Below, one piece after another: positions 35,521 to 47,145 of a stretch of 64,000 nucleotides of DNA. The stretch is from positions 1-64,000 of the forward strand of contig JADDOH010010098.1 of the NCBI GenBank assembly GCA_016648135.1, given 5' to 3'. The stretch comes from Agrypnia vestita (Eukaryota; Arthropoda; Insecta; Trichoptera; Phryganeidae). The position numbers were made by a program, and so were the translations under genes. The notes under the pieces were generated by a model. The model worked only from the letters and a program-made list of their open reading frames with translations. It ran no database searches and had not been told where the DNA came from. How positions within the stretch are numbered: the stretch's first letter is position 1; each line of letters opens with the position of its first letter.

Positions 35521-36179
35521 AAGATTAATCTTTAATTGATCTGAATTAATGGTCAAAACTTTTGACAATTGCACGAGAACGAAGCGAGAAAACCTTATTA
35601 GTGAGATATCTATTTCTTTCACTGTAAGCGACCATCTTTTTAATTACAATGTTTCTCAAAAGCTTTGAGAAGAAGCTGGTAGGTGACATCAGGACTTTCA
35701 GTCCACTTTATTTAAAGAAAACCTTCAGCGAGAATAATTGTATTAATTTTAATGAAATCACATTTTTATTTGGAATGTTACGATTTTTCAAAATAAGGGC
35801 ACTTTGATAATTAAAATAAATTAGACGAGTCACTTTGAAATATACAAAGAAAAATTTTATCTATCTTCATAAATAAAAATGCGATTCATTAAATTTAATA
35901 TGAATTTATTATGTTAACTACGTTATTCAGAATTTGAATAATTCTAATAAACTAATTCAAATTCAGATCACCGAAATATTATTAATTGATGTTTGATAGT
36001 TAATTTTAATTTACAGTAAACTTAACATTGAAAAGAGTAAACTTAACACACATGTTGAGTTATCTTCCCTGACCACGTAAAACCTACGATTGATACCCCT
36101 AACAACATCGAGAATATTCTTCTAACCCAAAAACTAAAATTAATTTATCAGGAAAAGTGTAATATACTTGACTAATGCT

Positions 36180-36550
36180 GGATATATTTGAGATACGCTA
36201 CGCAAAATCTTGGGACCCGTGAAGGATGGAGAAACTTGGAGAATAAGGTACAACGATGAGCTATATAACATCTTTAAGGCTCCCAAGCTCTCTGTGCACG
36301 CTCGACTGAGTAGGCTGAGATGGGCGGGGCATATGCAGAGAATGCCATCGTTGTGGATACCCAGGAAGATCCTCGAGAGACCTCCAGGTGGAAGAAGAAG
36401 AGTCGGCAAACCTGGGCTGCGATGGGAAGACAAGGTCAGAAGGGATGCGAACCAAATACTGCAGGTACTGCAGCGGAAAACAGAAGGAGTTGGAGTCGAG
36501 GACTGATGGAGACCAAAGATCGATATGAGCTGTAGAGACATTGAAAAAGA
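36180..36550 (+). pseudogene. RTE-like LINE C-terminal fragment
   Basis: The frame 36210-36506 encodes GPVKDGETWRIRYNDELYNI, FKAPKLSVHARLSRLRWAGH, MQRMP, GRRRVGKPGLRWEDKVRRDA. These are the ordered landmarks of an RTE-like LINE C-terminus (I-RYN-EL, R-RLRWAGHV-RM, GRRxxGRPxxRWxD-V). The final DWRGL-like block is frame-shifted near 36500. No 3' tail was found. It is a separate insertion from the fragment at 13799, with a different sequence. Confidence 0.75.
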
Positions 36551-37079
36551 AGAATACTTAAGTATAATATTAAGTTCGGAGATTGTGACAGCAGTGAGTG
36601 GACGCCCACTGGATTCTCAGGGTCGTTTAATAAGCAAAAGTTGACATATTGACCCTACGTCATCATACGTCGTCAGGTTGACAATTTTTTACTCTAAAGG
36701 CCACCTCCATGTCACGTTGTGTAAAGGACGACGCTTCGAAGAAGCTTTCATACACTGTACCTCTCCCACGCAGAAATAAGCATTTATTACAGTAGTATCA
36801 AATATTACAAATTAAAGGAGACATATATATGTATGGTAACAATAGAGAATGAATAAGCAGTACGAGTAAAATGAAAATAGATATAAGAAAAGAAAAGCTT
36901 AAGTTAACATAGAAAAACAAAATAAATAAAGTGAAATTCTCAAATAAGATTTCAAGTATGGCATATATATGTATGTGATTAAGAGCCAATCGAAGGAAAA
37001 AACTAAATAAATAAGAAAGAAAGATTGGCCACAAGAGCAGTCTACTGAATAACATAAAGCACTCATCGGCGCACTGGAA
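36551..37079. other. No gene recognised
   Basis: The minus-strand frame at 36798-37112 is a hydrophobic translation of AT-rich DNA without a motif. Nothing else is seen. Confidence 0.4.
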
Positions 37080-37147
37080 GACGATGATTACCGAAGAAGA
37101 TAGATAGGGCACATCTTAAGAAAGCCTGATCGCCCCGGTAAACATAC
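37080..37147 (+). pseudogene. LINE fragment (RWxGHxLRK motif)
   Basis: With one stop, the plus strand reads DDYRR, then IGHILRKPDRPGKHTKAE, matching the RWIGH-LRK block near the C-terminus of RTE-like LINEs. It is directly joined to a Penelope fragment. Confidence 0.45.
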
Positions 37148-38110
37148 AAAAGCTGAATGCAAAGGTATTGTCTTTTTACCTTTTATTCAAAAATTACGGA
37201 CAGAATTGCCAGAGCTCTCAAGATATCAAAACGGTATTTGGAAATTACGCAAATATTAAGGACCTGTTGAGATCAATGAAGGATCAAGACTGCCTTGATA
37301 CAAACGGTGTGTATCGACTCGACCAAAATTGCAATACAGTGTACCCTCGTCAGACTTCTGATTTCCAATTTTCAATTTACAGGATTTCCAAAAGGGTTAA
37401 TGAGCACAAACAGGCATGAAAACTCGAATATCAAAAAAAATTAACATTAGTTAAGCAGTTCTGGATACCGGCCGCCATCAATTTGCACTTGAACCGAAGA
37501 TCCCAAGAAAGCCCAAGGTCACCGATGCATGACCTATCAAGGAGACACTAGAGATCTATAAGCACTCTGCGAATATTAATAGACTAGCTGTAACCCGTCA
37601 AAAATGATGGCACTTTTACATGTCGGTTCCTAAGGAATAAATATTTACGTATGTATGTAAAAAAAAAAAAAAAAACAAAAAAAAGAAGGAAAAAAAAGGG
37701 GGAAAAAAGAGAAGTTACGACGGACGGATGGACAGACAACGAAGTCATTGGGTTAGGATAATTTCAAATTAAGAACATCATGATATCCGGCGCTTCGAAA
37801 CCTATTTCGTCGCAGATTCTGCAAAGATACTTAGTGATGACAAAATATACACACAAGAACTCGTGAAAATACCTTAATTTCTCCAACACCGTATTGCCAC
37901 GGCAACACATAAACACAGAAACACCCTGCTTTCAAGGCAAGGTATTACTATCCAATAATTAACTACAGCATCAACACTCATGACAACCATCAGCCCTGAT
38001 GATAGACCCTGCATTGAAATCCGAATCGTGCAGAAAAATCGTAGATAAAAATATCCAAAATCTCCTAGAAAACATTAACCAGAAGATTTTGAAGAAAACC
38101 TAAGAACATA
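37148..38110 (+). pseudogene. Penelope-like element remnant, interrupted by a Helitron
   Basis: The frame from about 37210 gives SQDIKTVFGNYANIKDLLRS, then MKDQDCLDTNGVYRLDQNC, then NTVYPRQTSDF. This is the junction between the RT C-terminus (xKTVF-N--I-DLLRS-KD) and the GIY-YIG domain (GVY-L-C... VY-RQTS). Flanking frames carry SKITDRIARALK. A short Helitron (37584-37758) is inserted in the 3' part. Near 37992-38030, CCCTGATGATAG then CCGAATCG is a decayed hammerhead-like end. Multiple frameshifts make it non-functional. Confidence 0.7.
37584..37758 (-). mobile_element. Short non-autonomous Helitron (copy H5)
   Basis: The minus strand begins TCCTAACCCAATGACTTCGT, then a GTCTGTCCATCCGTCCGTC tract, an A/T-rich centre, the terminal hairpin (CCATCA-TTTTT-TGACGG, one mismatch) and CTAG. 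It is inserted between A and T with no target duplication, as Helitrons do, inside a Penelope remnant. Confidence 0.75.
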
Positions 38111-38539
38111 TTTAACGGTTCAATATTGATTATAATATATTTTTCTACCCCTGAAGAACGGGCAAAATAAGGGACAAAATAATACCCCTGAAAGACGGAC
38201 AAAATTCCAGATCCTGGTGAACGGTAAATATATATTTTTTATTAGCACTTATTGAGGTACATATTAAAGTATTATATTATTGCAAAATTTTTGAAGAAAA
38301 AAATAGCCGTGTCAGTTCATTCCCGTGGAGCTCCTATACCGTGAGAAATGAAATATTTAAAATGTAGCAGATGGACTTCTTAATCTTAATTCGAACGGAT
38401 TGCCGTTCGTTAGTAAATATTGCTGATGCTCGTCTTATAAAACTTTTTTGAGCGTCCGTAAGTATCGCAATATCGTACTGCTCTTGTCTATGATTTTAAA
38501 GCTGTCAGAGGCGAATTATATCTCTTTTCTATGAAAAAC
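38111..38539. other. No gene; two-copy 37-bp tandem repeat
   Basis: ACCCCTGAAGAACGGGCAAA and ACCCCTGAAAGACGGACAAA start 37 bp apart (about 38149 and 38186). The remainder is unassigned. Confidence 0.5.
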
Positions 38540-38900
38540 GAAACAAAATTTATATAAACATAACCTAAAATTTCTAGCTCGCACCGGATTTTTGTGATAC
38601 TTCCCACAACACTACACTGGCAGTAGCTTTTGAAACCCCAACAAAGTCTGAAGCAGCTAATAATATTGATCCAAGAGCATAGAATCTCAAGGTAATAAGC
38701 AATTGGGTGGTTGGTGATAATGTCAGATTCCTATGCGTGCGCCTTTTTAAATTTTGCCCAATATCTTCTAGAAGCTTTTAAGCCGATCTTTTCGACAAGT
38801 GAAAACGGTAGATAAAATCTGCGTCGAGTTTGTTCCTCATCCGACGAACTTGAATACAATAATAGCTGGACATCGCTATCTGAAAACATTTTTCCTTGAA
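38540..38900 (-). pseudogene. PIF/Harbinger transposase N-terminal remnant
   Basis: The minus strand starts MFSDSDVQLLLYSSSSDEE (ATG at 38889-38887) and continues RRRFYLPFSLVEKIG. After a stop and a frameshift it has LSPTTQLLITLRFYALGSIL then LAASDFVGVSKATASVVLWE. The second block is the helix-turn-helix-like region of Harbinger/HARBI1-type transposases (QLLxTLRFxAxGSF, then D-xGVSKATAS). The catalytic DDE domain is missing. The upstream sequence to about 39190 may be the element's 5' end but no inverted repeat was established. Confidence 0.75.
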
Positions 38901-40356
38901 AATGTAGCAGCAGTCAGCACAGTATATATGTAATGTTAAACAATCAGCATGAAACGCAAATTGACAACGGACCTAACCTTAAAAAAATAATACGTCAATC
39001 TGTCATACTTCTGTCAATTACATCTAACGGACGGTAAACAGGTGGTTCGACTGTCGGTATCGGCCGTCGGTAAAATTTTACTAAAATTTGACTAACGTAT
39101 TGTTATAAGACGAAAAAATGACGTTTGTATCAAATTTCGGTATATTTGGTCTGAAATTTAACTAACGTACTTTTAAAGACCGGCTCTAAATAGGTGAAAC
39201 ATACTAAACGTATTTAATTATGAGAATAAATCTTTTACGTGCTACCTTTCTAAGAAAACAGAACTGCGCGTGCTTAGAGAGGGAGTGAATAGACAGAAAA
39301 TGGAAGATGCTAGTGGAGGCGACATTCAAAAATGCACAGAAGACGTCTAATAATAAACATTATTCTGTAATATCTTACTTTTTTTAAATACTTGTCTACA
39401 TCTTTTCTTGTGTTGAATCATCCTGAACTGAAAATTACGAGCACAGCCCATGTTGATCTACAGCGTGGGTATATTCCCCACACATAATCTTCCAACTTCT
39501 CCTGAACAAACAAGCACAGTAATTCGGAGAAATAAATACTGTTTTTAAATATTTTTCAATGTAGGTATTATTCCATACTTGTACTCCAAAAAAGTTTACA
39601 TTGTTCGAATCATAACATTTTCGAAACATATTATTTTCCCGAAATCACAAAAGAATGTTTTAATTTATCTTATTCTTGAGTAGGCTGTTATGAAATAAAT
39701 TGGAATACCCTCCATTTTAAAAATTCTTTCAAGTTTTCTTAAGACTCGCTCGAATGCCAAAATATTTCTCAGGCATATAAGGTATTTCAAATTAAAACAA
39801 GAGATATAAAACAAATAGGGTGATATTTATTTTTATCTAAATACTACCTTTAGTAACGAGGCATGTGACGCAACTTTCAGAAAATGTCATTGCGTTTTTT
39901 CAATCATGACCAGCAGACTTTGAAACCGCCATTAATTGAAAAGTTTATCTGTGGACACATACAGGCATCTAGCGACGGGTTAGCCAAGCAGAACACGCCT
40001 AGCCAAGCTCCGCGCTCTATCTAGGCAGAGTCGTATGCACTGCATGAACAACAGGGGTCCCATCGTCGGTGAGAAGCTGAGCTGTGCTAAACGCAGCTTT
40101 CCTCCAATGCTACTCCAATAGACTTCTGCAGTCCGCAATCAGGCGTAAAAATCGTAGTCTATATTTTAAATTCACTAACATCTGCCTCATTTAACGCCTG
40201 CCAGTTATTATTCTTTGACTTTTACTGAATTCAATGTGAACAAATTACCAGATACAATTCAAGATTTCATTTATTGACATAACCTGGTTTTATCCCTGAG
40301 TAAGCCAGATTCCTATATCTGAGCACAATATAGTTTTGGAATTGGAGGCTATACAG
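38901..40356. other. No gene; GC-richer patch
   Basis: 39955-40150 is GC-richer than its surroundings with no open frame of note. The remainder is AT-rich. Confidence 0.4.
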
Positions 40357-40588
40357 CAGGGGCGTGCAGTGGGAACATCGAAGCATACTTTAACGTATCC
40401 ATATATTTTGAAAAAAAAGGCGAAATAAATCATATAATCTCGTTATATTCCTGTCACAATTATTATTAAAGAATTTATATTTTAATGTGTCAAAATATTC
40501 TACTATATAAATATTTAATTTCTATTTTTTTTTGAAAATATATGTTTACGTAAAAGTCATGCTTCAATGTTCACACCGCACGCGCCTG
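40357..40588. mobile_element. hAT-type MITE with near-perfect 8-bp target duplication
   Basis: The left end is CAGGGGCGTGCAGTGGGAAC. The right end, reverse-complemented, is CAGGCGCGTGCGGTGTGAAC, so the terminal repeats are about 30 bp. It is flanked by CTATACAG (40349-40356) and GTATACAG (40589-40596), seven of eight bases alike. CAG-type ends plus an 8-bp duplication fit the hAT superfamily. It is 232 bp with no coding. Another copy is at 45772-45994. Confidence 0.85.
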
Positions 40589-41169
40589 GTATACAGAATC
40601 TATAGCAATACTGACAAAAATATTATTAGTATATAATATAAAGGATATATGTGTCATATAGTTACAAATCCCGCTCTGGGAAACTTTACAGCTTATTATT
40701 ATAAATCATAAATCCATTTTTGTTTCCTTTGCTATAAAAAATTATTTACAAATCTTGACCATTTTACTTAATACATTGATGAAACATACCATAATTTTCG
40801 AAGAAACGTTGTAGTTAAATTCGTATTAATTATTTAAATTATTAAATTCGTATTCGGAGCGGATTTTCCAACTCATCTTAATCAACGCTTGGAGCAGAGT
40901 GCGTTAAGTTATGCAGTTTTATGAACGGAGAGGATTTTGACAGTTTCTTAGCTATGCATTAAAATTTATCCACAGATTTTCTAACTCTACGACTCTTATA
41001 ACTCTCTCTTGCTTTAAAAACGTAGTAGAGGTATATACCAGTACAATATATAGCTACAATACATAATGAGAACTACGGGAGGATGAACAAAATCTAATGA
41101 GAACTATCCTGTCCGTACACATTCGTATTTATTTGTTTACAAACCTACCAGTTTAATATTTGAATATAC
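40589..41169. other. No gene; AT-rich DNA
   Basis: Nothing recognised. Confidence 0.4.
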
Positions 41170-41466
41170 TGTTACGTGGCGTGGCTCGCTCGAAAAATGA
41201 AATGGCACAACTCGTAAAATAAATCTTTTATTATCGCTTGTACATTATCTCCCACCTTTTACAATCGCTTGCAACGCAATACTCTGCTATTTTTTATTCA
41301 AACACAAAAGAACAGCTCTCTTTTGTTTTTCTACTCGGGTAAGAACCCTTCCATTTCTTCGCTATTTATTAATCATGTTAGTTCTTATTTCAACCACCGG
41401 CCTGCCGTTCTGCGCATGTGACACTTTTCTATGGAACTGTCAAATGTCAACGAACAGCTCGTTACA
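41170..41466. mobile_element. Solo LTR, 297 bp
   Basis: Begins TGTTACGTGGCGTGGC and ends GCTCGTTACA, with the direct repeat ATAC on both sides (41166-41169 and 41467-41470). TG...CA ends with a 4-bp target duplication and no internal coding identify a solo LTR left by recombination of an LTR retrotransposon, most likely Gypsy-like. Orientation is not certain. Confidence 0.8.
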
Positions 41467-41470
41467 ATAC

Positions 41471-42030
41471 ATATAGTAGTAAAATATATTCCTTAATATG
41501 TATTCTAATAACAAACACTATTAATACGCATAACCCGGAAGAACCTGTCACTGATGTAGGGAGGCTTTAACGCTAGCATTATTTAATTCGTGGAAAGATT
41601 TGAATAAGACGAACGAATGAATGACTATTAATATGAACAGAGCGTATTCATTGCCTAGACACGTGCTTTCCGGTTCAAATAATAATACAAATATTTTCGT
41701 TAGCGGTGTAATATAACATCCCTCCTTGATGCCTCCGCGGCTGATAACTCGTGATGGGGAATAAATTATTCTGGAAATGTTTGATCATTTCCGAATCCGT
41801 TTAATTGCGAGTATCGACATCCTTCCAGGGATTTCTGCGGTTTTCCCCAGGGCCGGAGTACGTATTTCTCTAAAGGCACACTCGTACGTATTTTCGTTTT
41901 GTTCCTTTGCCTTCCCGTTTTACAATTTATTGTTCCTAAAAGCGGTCCCGTAAGCGCACATTCATCCATATTAATGTGCGTATATGAATATTAACTCATC
42001 AAGAAGTATGGCGAAATTTTATTAAAGTAT
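41471..42030. other. Single-copy-looking DNA between two solo LTRs
   Basis: 41560-41985 is more GC-rich than average and has no repeat signature, poly-A tract or inverted ends. The minus-strand frame 41766-41969 has no recognisable motif. It could be conserved non-coding host DNA, but this cannot be shown from one genome. Confidence 0.35.
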
Positions 42031-42554
42031 TGTCACGTTTCGTGGTTTATTAACTGCTAATTAATTAATTATTTAGTGAAAACAGTCACTTAACACTATT
42101 TTGTAATTTATCACTTGTAAATAGACACTTTATTATAGCTTTAACACTATATTTAACAATCACTAGAAAATTCCATCCAGATTCGCACTTATACATCGCT
42201 TCGATTTATTTCGCTACGTATGAGCATTGCTAGATTATTCGCCTGAGTTATCGCACAGTTGGCCAGCCTGGCCTCGCAGCCTGTGGCCCACTTCGCTTTT
42301 GTTTTTGCTGTCAACGCGACTCAACAACAATAACTCGCGCCCGGCCTGGCCCCGTACTTATATCCGAGAGATGCGGGTACTTTGTACTTTCTGGATTTTT
42401 CTAGTGATTAGGAGATGATTCTCGTGGCTTCTAGATTCTTGTAGAATTTTTCAGATGCTTCCTGAAAATCATAGAACATTGTAGATCGTTCTCGATTCTT
42501 CGATAGTGTTTTGACAAGTTACAGAAATGCGTAATTCTTTTTAGTCTTGTTACA
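42031..42554. mobile_element. Solo LTR, 524 bp
   Basis: Begins TGTCACGTTTCGTGG and ends GTCTTGTTACA, with GTAT directly repeated on each side (42027-42030 and 42555-42558). The ends resemble those of the 297-bp LTR (TGTYACG...GTTACA), so they may be related families. Internal features such as TTCTAGTGATTAGGAG also occur near 47970-47995. Confidence 0.85.
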
Positions 42555-43539
42555 GTATTACACGATAATTTTAATATTTTATAATCGCATGTCGTCCGTC
42601 GGGTTCTATGGTGCAAGGGACAGAACCTTTAAGTCAGTATTATGTTCACAAATTAAATTAGAAACTAACATAGTTTGTTAATTTTTCACGGTGCCTTATC
42701 GTCCATCTTACCGGTCATCTACACAGGTCATTAAAAATATTTTTTATATCTTGCGTGTTAACTACAGAATATACATGATGCCTTACAATAAAATGTCAGT
42801 TATATTTTGCTGAAGCTATGCATAAATATTTCAATAGATAACAGTTAAATCATATTTAAGTTGTTTTATTTTGCATTTTACAGAGCATTAATGACTTCAA
42901 GACAACGTAGGCACAGTGATCATTACCATAGCCACTGAAATATTATATGCTACCCAGTGGTAAGAATATTTCCCATTTTATGTGCGCATGTCGAATATTA
43001 TTACAATTGAGTTAATTACTTCAGTAAAATGATGTAGGGGTGATGAGTGGATTTTCGAAATAAGACATTTGTACTTACAATTCCGTTACTTAGTATATCT
43101 TATATATTTCATGATTTAAAATCTAAAAGTTAACTGTCACAAGTTACAAGTTAAGTTACACAAAGAGATACGAAACGTGTGCGCTTGTCGAAGCAAGGGA
43201 GCGGAATTGGGCTCGCTGTCCGCATCACTTCCCGTCGGGCGTTTTACCAATATTTTGCCGTTTATGGCCGTTTGAAGTCGTTTAAGCCGGTGTCCAGAAC
43301 AAATTATTTATTATAAACCTATTCGGTCATTTTTTGATTGTGAGAATTGGGTATGTCTGAATAAAGAAATATTTTTGTAAATGAATCTTTTGATAATACC
43401 ATGTCCTTTATGCACATAAGAATTTAATTTTTTTATTCTGATGGTAAGAAGTTTCATTTATTTCATGTAAGTGAATTTTATATAACAAATTTTAAAAATA
43501 GCACGGGAATATGGGAAATAGTATGAAAAGAATAGAAAC
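42555..43539. other. No gene recognised
   Basis: AT-rich, with a GC-richer patch at 43160-43300. No open frame or repeat signal is identified. Confidence 0.4.
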
Positions 43540-44033
43540 GAAAAAAACTATTATTAAAGACGAAATAAAACATAAAACATAACACTAAACTTACAGTAAT
43601 TTAATATATTTCTAAAATGTCAGTTTTGAGATTTGATAAGACACTTCATGCTTCGAAGATTAAATTCTAAAAACATTTGACAGTCAATTTAGTTTTTCGA
43701 AATTCGTAATGAAGTACCTATTATGTATACCGACGGAGTAATTCAAATTTAGAAAATATTCCGCGACGTCATCGGGCCGCCGTTGCTAGTAATCAAACTT
43801 TTGTAATGATTCCAATTTGAAAAAACTTCTAAAAATCCGAAATTATACCATAATTATTAATTTTTTTAACGAAAATTTCATAGATCTTTTTGATCGTTGC
43901 CACGAGTCTACTTGCCAAGTTTCAGCTCAATTGGATCACGAGAAAAGGGTTATAAATCGTTTTTTCGACGGCAAGCCGGCAAGCAAGCAAGCAGACGCCA
44001 CGAGTTAATATAAAGGGAGTAATAAATTCTAAT
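43540..44033 (+). repeat. Family A repeat, long form (copy A6)
   Basis: Missing the first about 50 bp of the long form but otherwise close to copy A2: the GACACTTCATGCTT block, GTGAAGTACC-like block, GCCACGAGTCTACTTGCC and the AAAGGGAGTAATAAA end. It is the left half of an inverted pair with A7. Confidence 0.75.
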
Positions 44034-44450
44034 TTGAATCTACTAATTTTATACTCTTGACTAAACAATTAGAATGAATATAAATACAGATAGACAATAT
44101 AGAGAAAACAAAACAGTTTGCTTTAATTTAATCCCCATGAATTATGTATATCCGTGTATGAACAACTCCAGTCACCGGTCCAATTGTTCCCGTGATCTCA
44201 CCGTGGTCCCGCCCAACGTGCGGGTGGCGCCCTGTCACTCCGCTCCGAGGGGAGGAATATTAATACAAGGGAAAACACCCCGTGCTCTAAATAACTCTAA
44301 ATATCTAAAGCGCTATTATTTCCCTTATCAAAATGCGTTTTTATTTCTTGTTTGAGATCCCTAGTGGGGTGTGACCATTCGGCTTCCAAAGCTACATGCG
44401 TGCAGTACAATTTTGCTTGATTTTTGAATTTAGCTTGATAATTCCCTTTT
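44034..44450. other. Segment between inverted family A copies
   Basis: About 417 bp, including a GC-rich patch (44170-44260) unlike the flanking repeats. A 93-codon frame at 44074-44355 has no recognisable domain. Confidence 0.35.
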
Positions 44451-44989
44451 TACTTGCTTGTTTCCTTGACGAAAAAAACTTTGGATCGATTTTTAACCCT
44501 TTTCCCGTGATCCAATCGAGCTGAAACTTTGCAAGCAGACTCGTGGCGACGATCAAAAAGATCTATCAAATTTTTGTTAAAAAAAATAATAATTAAAGTG
44601 TAATTTTGGATTTTTAGAAAATTTAATTAATTTTTTAAAATTAGAAACCATACAAATGTTTGATTACTACCAACAGCGGCCTGACGAGTCACGGAATATT
44701 TAAAATTTGAATTACTCCGTCGGTAAATGTAATAGGTACTTCACTACGAATTTCGAAAATTTATGACAATTGGTTTACAAATGACAGCAAAATTCACAAA
44801 TATATCAAAATCTTGATTAAATTGACTGACAAATGTTTTTATAATTTAATTTTCAAAGCATGAAGTGTTTTATCACAGCTCAAAACATCTGACATTTTAA
44901 TTCCTGTAAGTTTAGTGTTATTTTATATGTTTTAATTCGTCTTTAATTGTTGTTATATTTTACAAAAAAAGTGAGTATGATAAAAACTT
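44451..44989 (-). repeat. Family A repeat, long form (copy A7)
   Basis: Minus-strand long form with the core near 44480-44560, GACGGAGTAATTCAAAT complement near 44708-44724, and AAAACTTGG near the right end, followed by the border motif TTTTTATGGGTTAG. About 540 bp long. It pairs in inverted orientation with A6. Confidence 0.75.
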
Positions 44990-45771
44990 GGTTTTTATGG
45001 GTTAGTTTTTTATTTATTTGATGTTTTAATGACATTTGTTATAATGTGACTTCTTAGTTGGGTTATCTATATTATAACTGCGCTAGAACTGAAGTACAGT
45101 ATTGCCCTGTTTTCCATTGCCAGCTACCAAATCGTATTTTTTTTTTAAGAGACGAGGTGTACCGATTCTTTTAAAATACATTTTGATATTATTTAATGTA
45201 GAAATATTATAAACATATACATTATTTAACATCCTAATCACTTTAAAACGAGATTCATCGATATTTATATTTTCTGAGGTTACGTCATTTATATTTTTCT
45301 CCAGGCAAATATATTTTTGACGTTTAATTTCTGGATTAGAATATACGTACGATTTTAAATGTGTCAAACTCGAACGCATACACGGCGACTGTATCATCTA
45401 TATTATGATTGCTTCAAAAACGCAGAATTTTTTGCCATTACCAGTTTCAAAAAATAACAAAATCGTATGAAATGCGGGCACTATCGGCCGCGCAGCGGTC
45501 AGTATAGCAAAGAGGGACTCACCGCACAACCAGGGTCTTTTTATGAGAAATAGCTCCCATATAGGCCCTACACTTTCGCCACCCAATTTGGCATTATTTT
45601 AATGCTTAAGCGCTCATCTTCGCTACGTCGTAGTCAGAACAGCCGATAGCCAATTGGCTACGTAGCAAACACCAGCAGCCGCCTGCGGGGCCTAGCAGCA
45701 AGCAATCGGCGATAGCCAAATGTTGGTTAAATTTAAATGTGCATCGAAAACCGTTTTTATATACGCCATAG
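44990..45771. other. No recognised gene; minus-strand open frame
   Basis: A 104-codon minus-strand frame at 45083-45397 has no motif I recognise and contains an asparagine/isoleucine-rich stretch typical of AT-rich DNA. 45600-45790 is GC-richer with an imperfect inverted CTACGTAG/GATAGCCAA arrangement. Confidence 0.35.
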
Positions 45772-45994
45772 CCAAGCGTTCAGTTAGAACAAGAAGCATG
45801 ACTTTTATGTAAACATATATTAGGAAGAAAAAAAAAATATATTTATCCGATAGAATATTATGAAATATTAAAATCGTGATAACACGTTCATTATTGTGAT
45901 AAGAATATAACGAGATATATCTCTTATTTGAGTTTCATTTCAAAATATATGCTTAGGAAAAAGTCATGCATCTTGTTCTCACTGCACGCCCTTG
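45772..45994. mobile_element. hAT-type MITE, diverged copy
   Basis: The left end CCAAGCGTTCAGTTAGAAC then AAGAAGCATGACTTTTATGT aligns with the reverse complement of the right end GAAAAAGTCATGCATC then TTGTTCTCACTGCACGCCC. Same family as 40357-40588, with a more degraded left end. Target duplication not evident. Confidence 0.6.
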
Positions 45995-46145
45995 ATGTGT
46001 CAAGAGTGGTTTATTCGCTCTAAATCAGGTGATACCAGCTTGGAAGACAAGTCAGGACAGGGACGATCTTCGGATTTGAATGACCAGACCCTCTAGAGGA
46101 CGAAAGTTGCACAACTAGCACACGGAACACCAGACACTCTTCCCC
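45995..46145 (+). pseudogene. mariner transposase N-terminal remnant
   Basis: The plus strand (about 46008-46130) reads EWFIRSKSGDTSLEDKSGQG, then RSSDLNDQTL, a stop, then TKVAQLAHGTPDT. This is the linker between the two helix-turn-helix motifs in mariner transposases (WF-RF-SGD-SLED--R-GRPS). No inverted ends or catalytic domain remain. It is not the same subfamily as the mariner at 49560-56351. Confidence 0.65.
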
Positions 46146-47017
46146 CGACTTGTAAGCAAGTATAAAGCAGAAGATATTGACGAAGCCTCCAAATAGTATT
46201 GCACAAAATATTTATTGAGTTTGACAAGTATGCATCAACTTAATACATTGACGAAAGGGTTTAAAGATTTTTATAATTTTTGTGCAAAATTACTCAAATC
46301 CAATCAACATATTATCCTTAACGACGCAAAATAGTAAAACAATTTTAAAAAATTATGTAAAGTTAAGTCTAATAAATTAGATAAAACTGAATAGAATTAA
46401 TGTAGCGTAACGTAATATGAAGTATACTGACAATAAAAAAAAACTGTTTTTGGGGATATATATGGGGTATGGGGTATGAATATCAATATATTCCGGGGAT
46501 TATTATATAAATTAAATTAAAGTAAAATACTTTACTGATACTGTAGTACCCCAAAGGTACGAAAATATTAGAAGGTAGGCTCTATAAATTTACATCCCAC
46601 TTGAAAAGCAATGCCTCTCGTCTAAACAACTATAAATAAATTATTACATACATGTGGAAAAAAAATATTTTTGGAGCACATAATATAATTTTTTTGATTC
46701 CATTAAATATACCTAATTTCTATGTATTTAATTGGCGCAATGGATTCATATTATTATTTTTTGGTTAGTAGTTAGATTTGATACTGAAAATAAATTTAAT
46801 GCTAATTTGTAGATAATTTCTAACATTAATTTACTTTGCGTGTGAATACAATACACGCTTTTACGTTATAATAAAAAATAGAAAACATGGCGACTTTTTT
46901 CAACATCACCATGACATCGTTTGGTCTATTAGGTTGGGCCATACATACCTACCTATACATCGGTAACTTGTTCCACAGTTAACGGGAGAGGTCAAGGTAG
47001 TCGGTATAGAAATTTTT
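46146..47017. other. No gene; AT-rich DNA
   Basis: No recognisable element. Confidence 0.4.
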
Positions 47018-47106
47018 TATTTTATTTATTTATCATTTGTTTTTATTTTTACATCTCAGACCCACAAATCATCACATTGACATTTGTCTGTAGGTGCATC
47101 AATATG

Positions 47107-47145
<39 letters not shown>

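Larger units (their letters stand above)
34531..36179. other. No gene; contains a hairpin and a family S copy
   Basis: Apart from the hairpin at 35024-35115 and the repeat at 35400-35520, nothing is recognised. The sequence is AT-rich. Confidence 0.45.

Noticed and set aside
36798..37112. 104-codon minus-strand hydrophobic frame that looks like a membrane protein
   Set aside because: Low-complexity AT-rich translation; no conserved motif, and it lies among LINE and Penelope fragments.
37990..38035. Hammerhead-like CCTGATGATAG...CCGAATCG
   Set aside because: The position fits a Penelope 3' end, but stem II and the GAAA core are broken, so it is not listed as a ribozyme.
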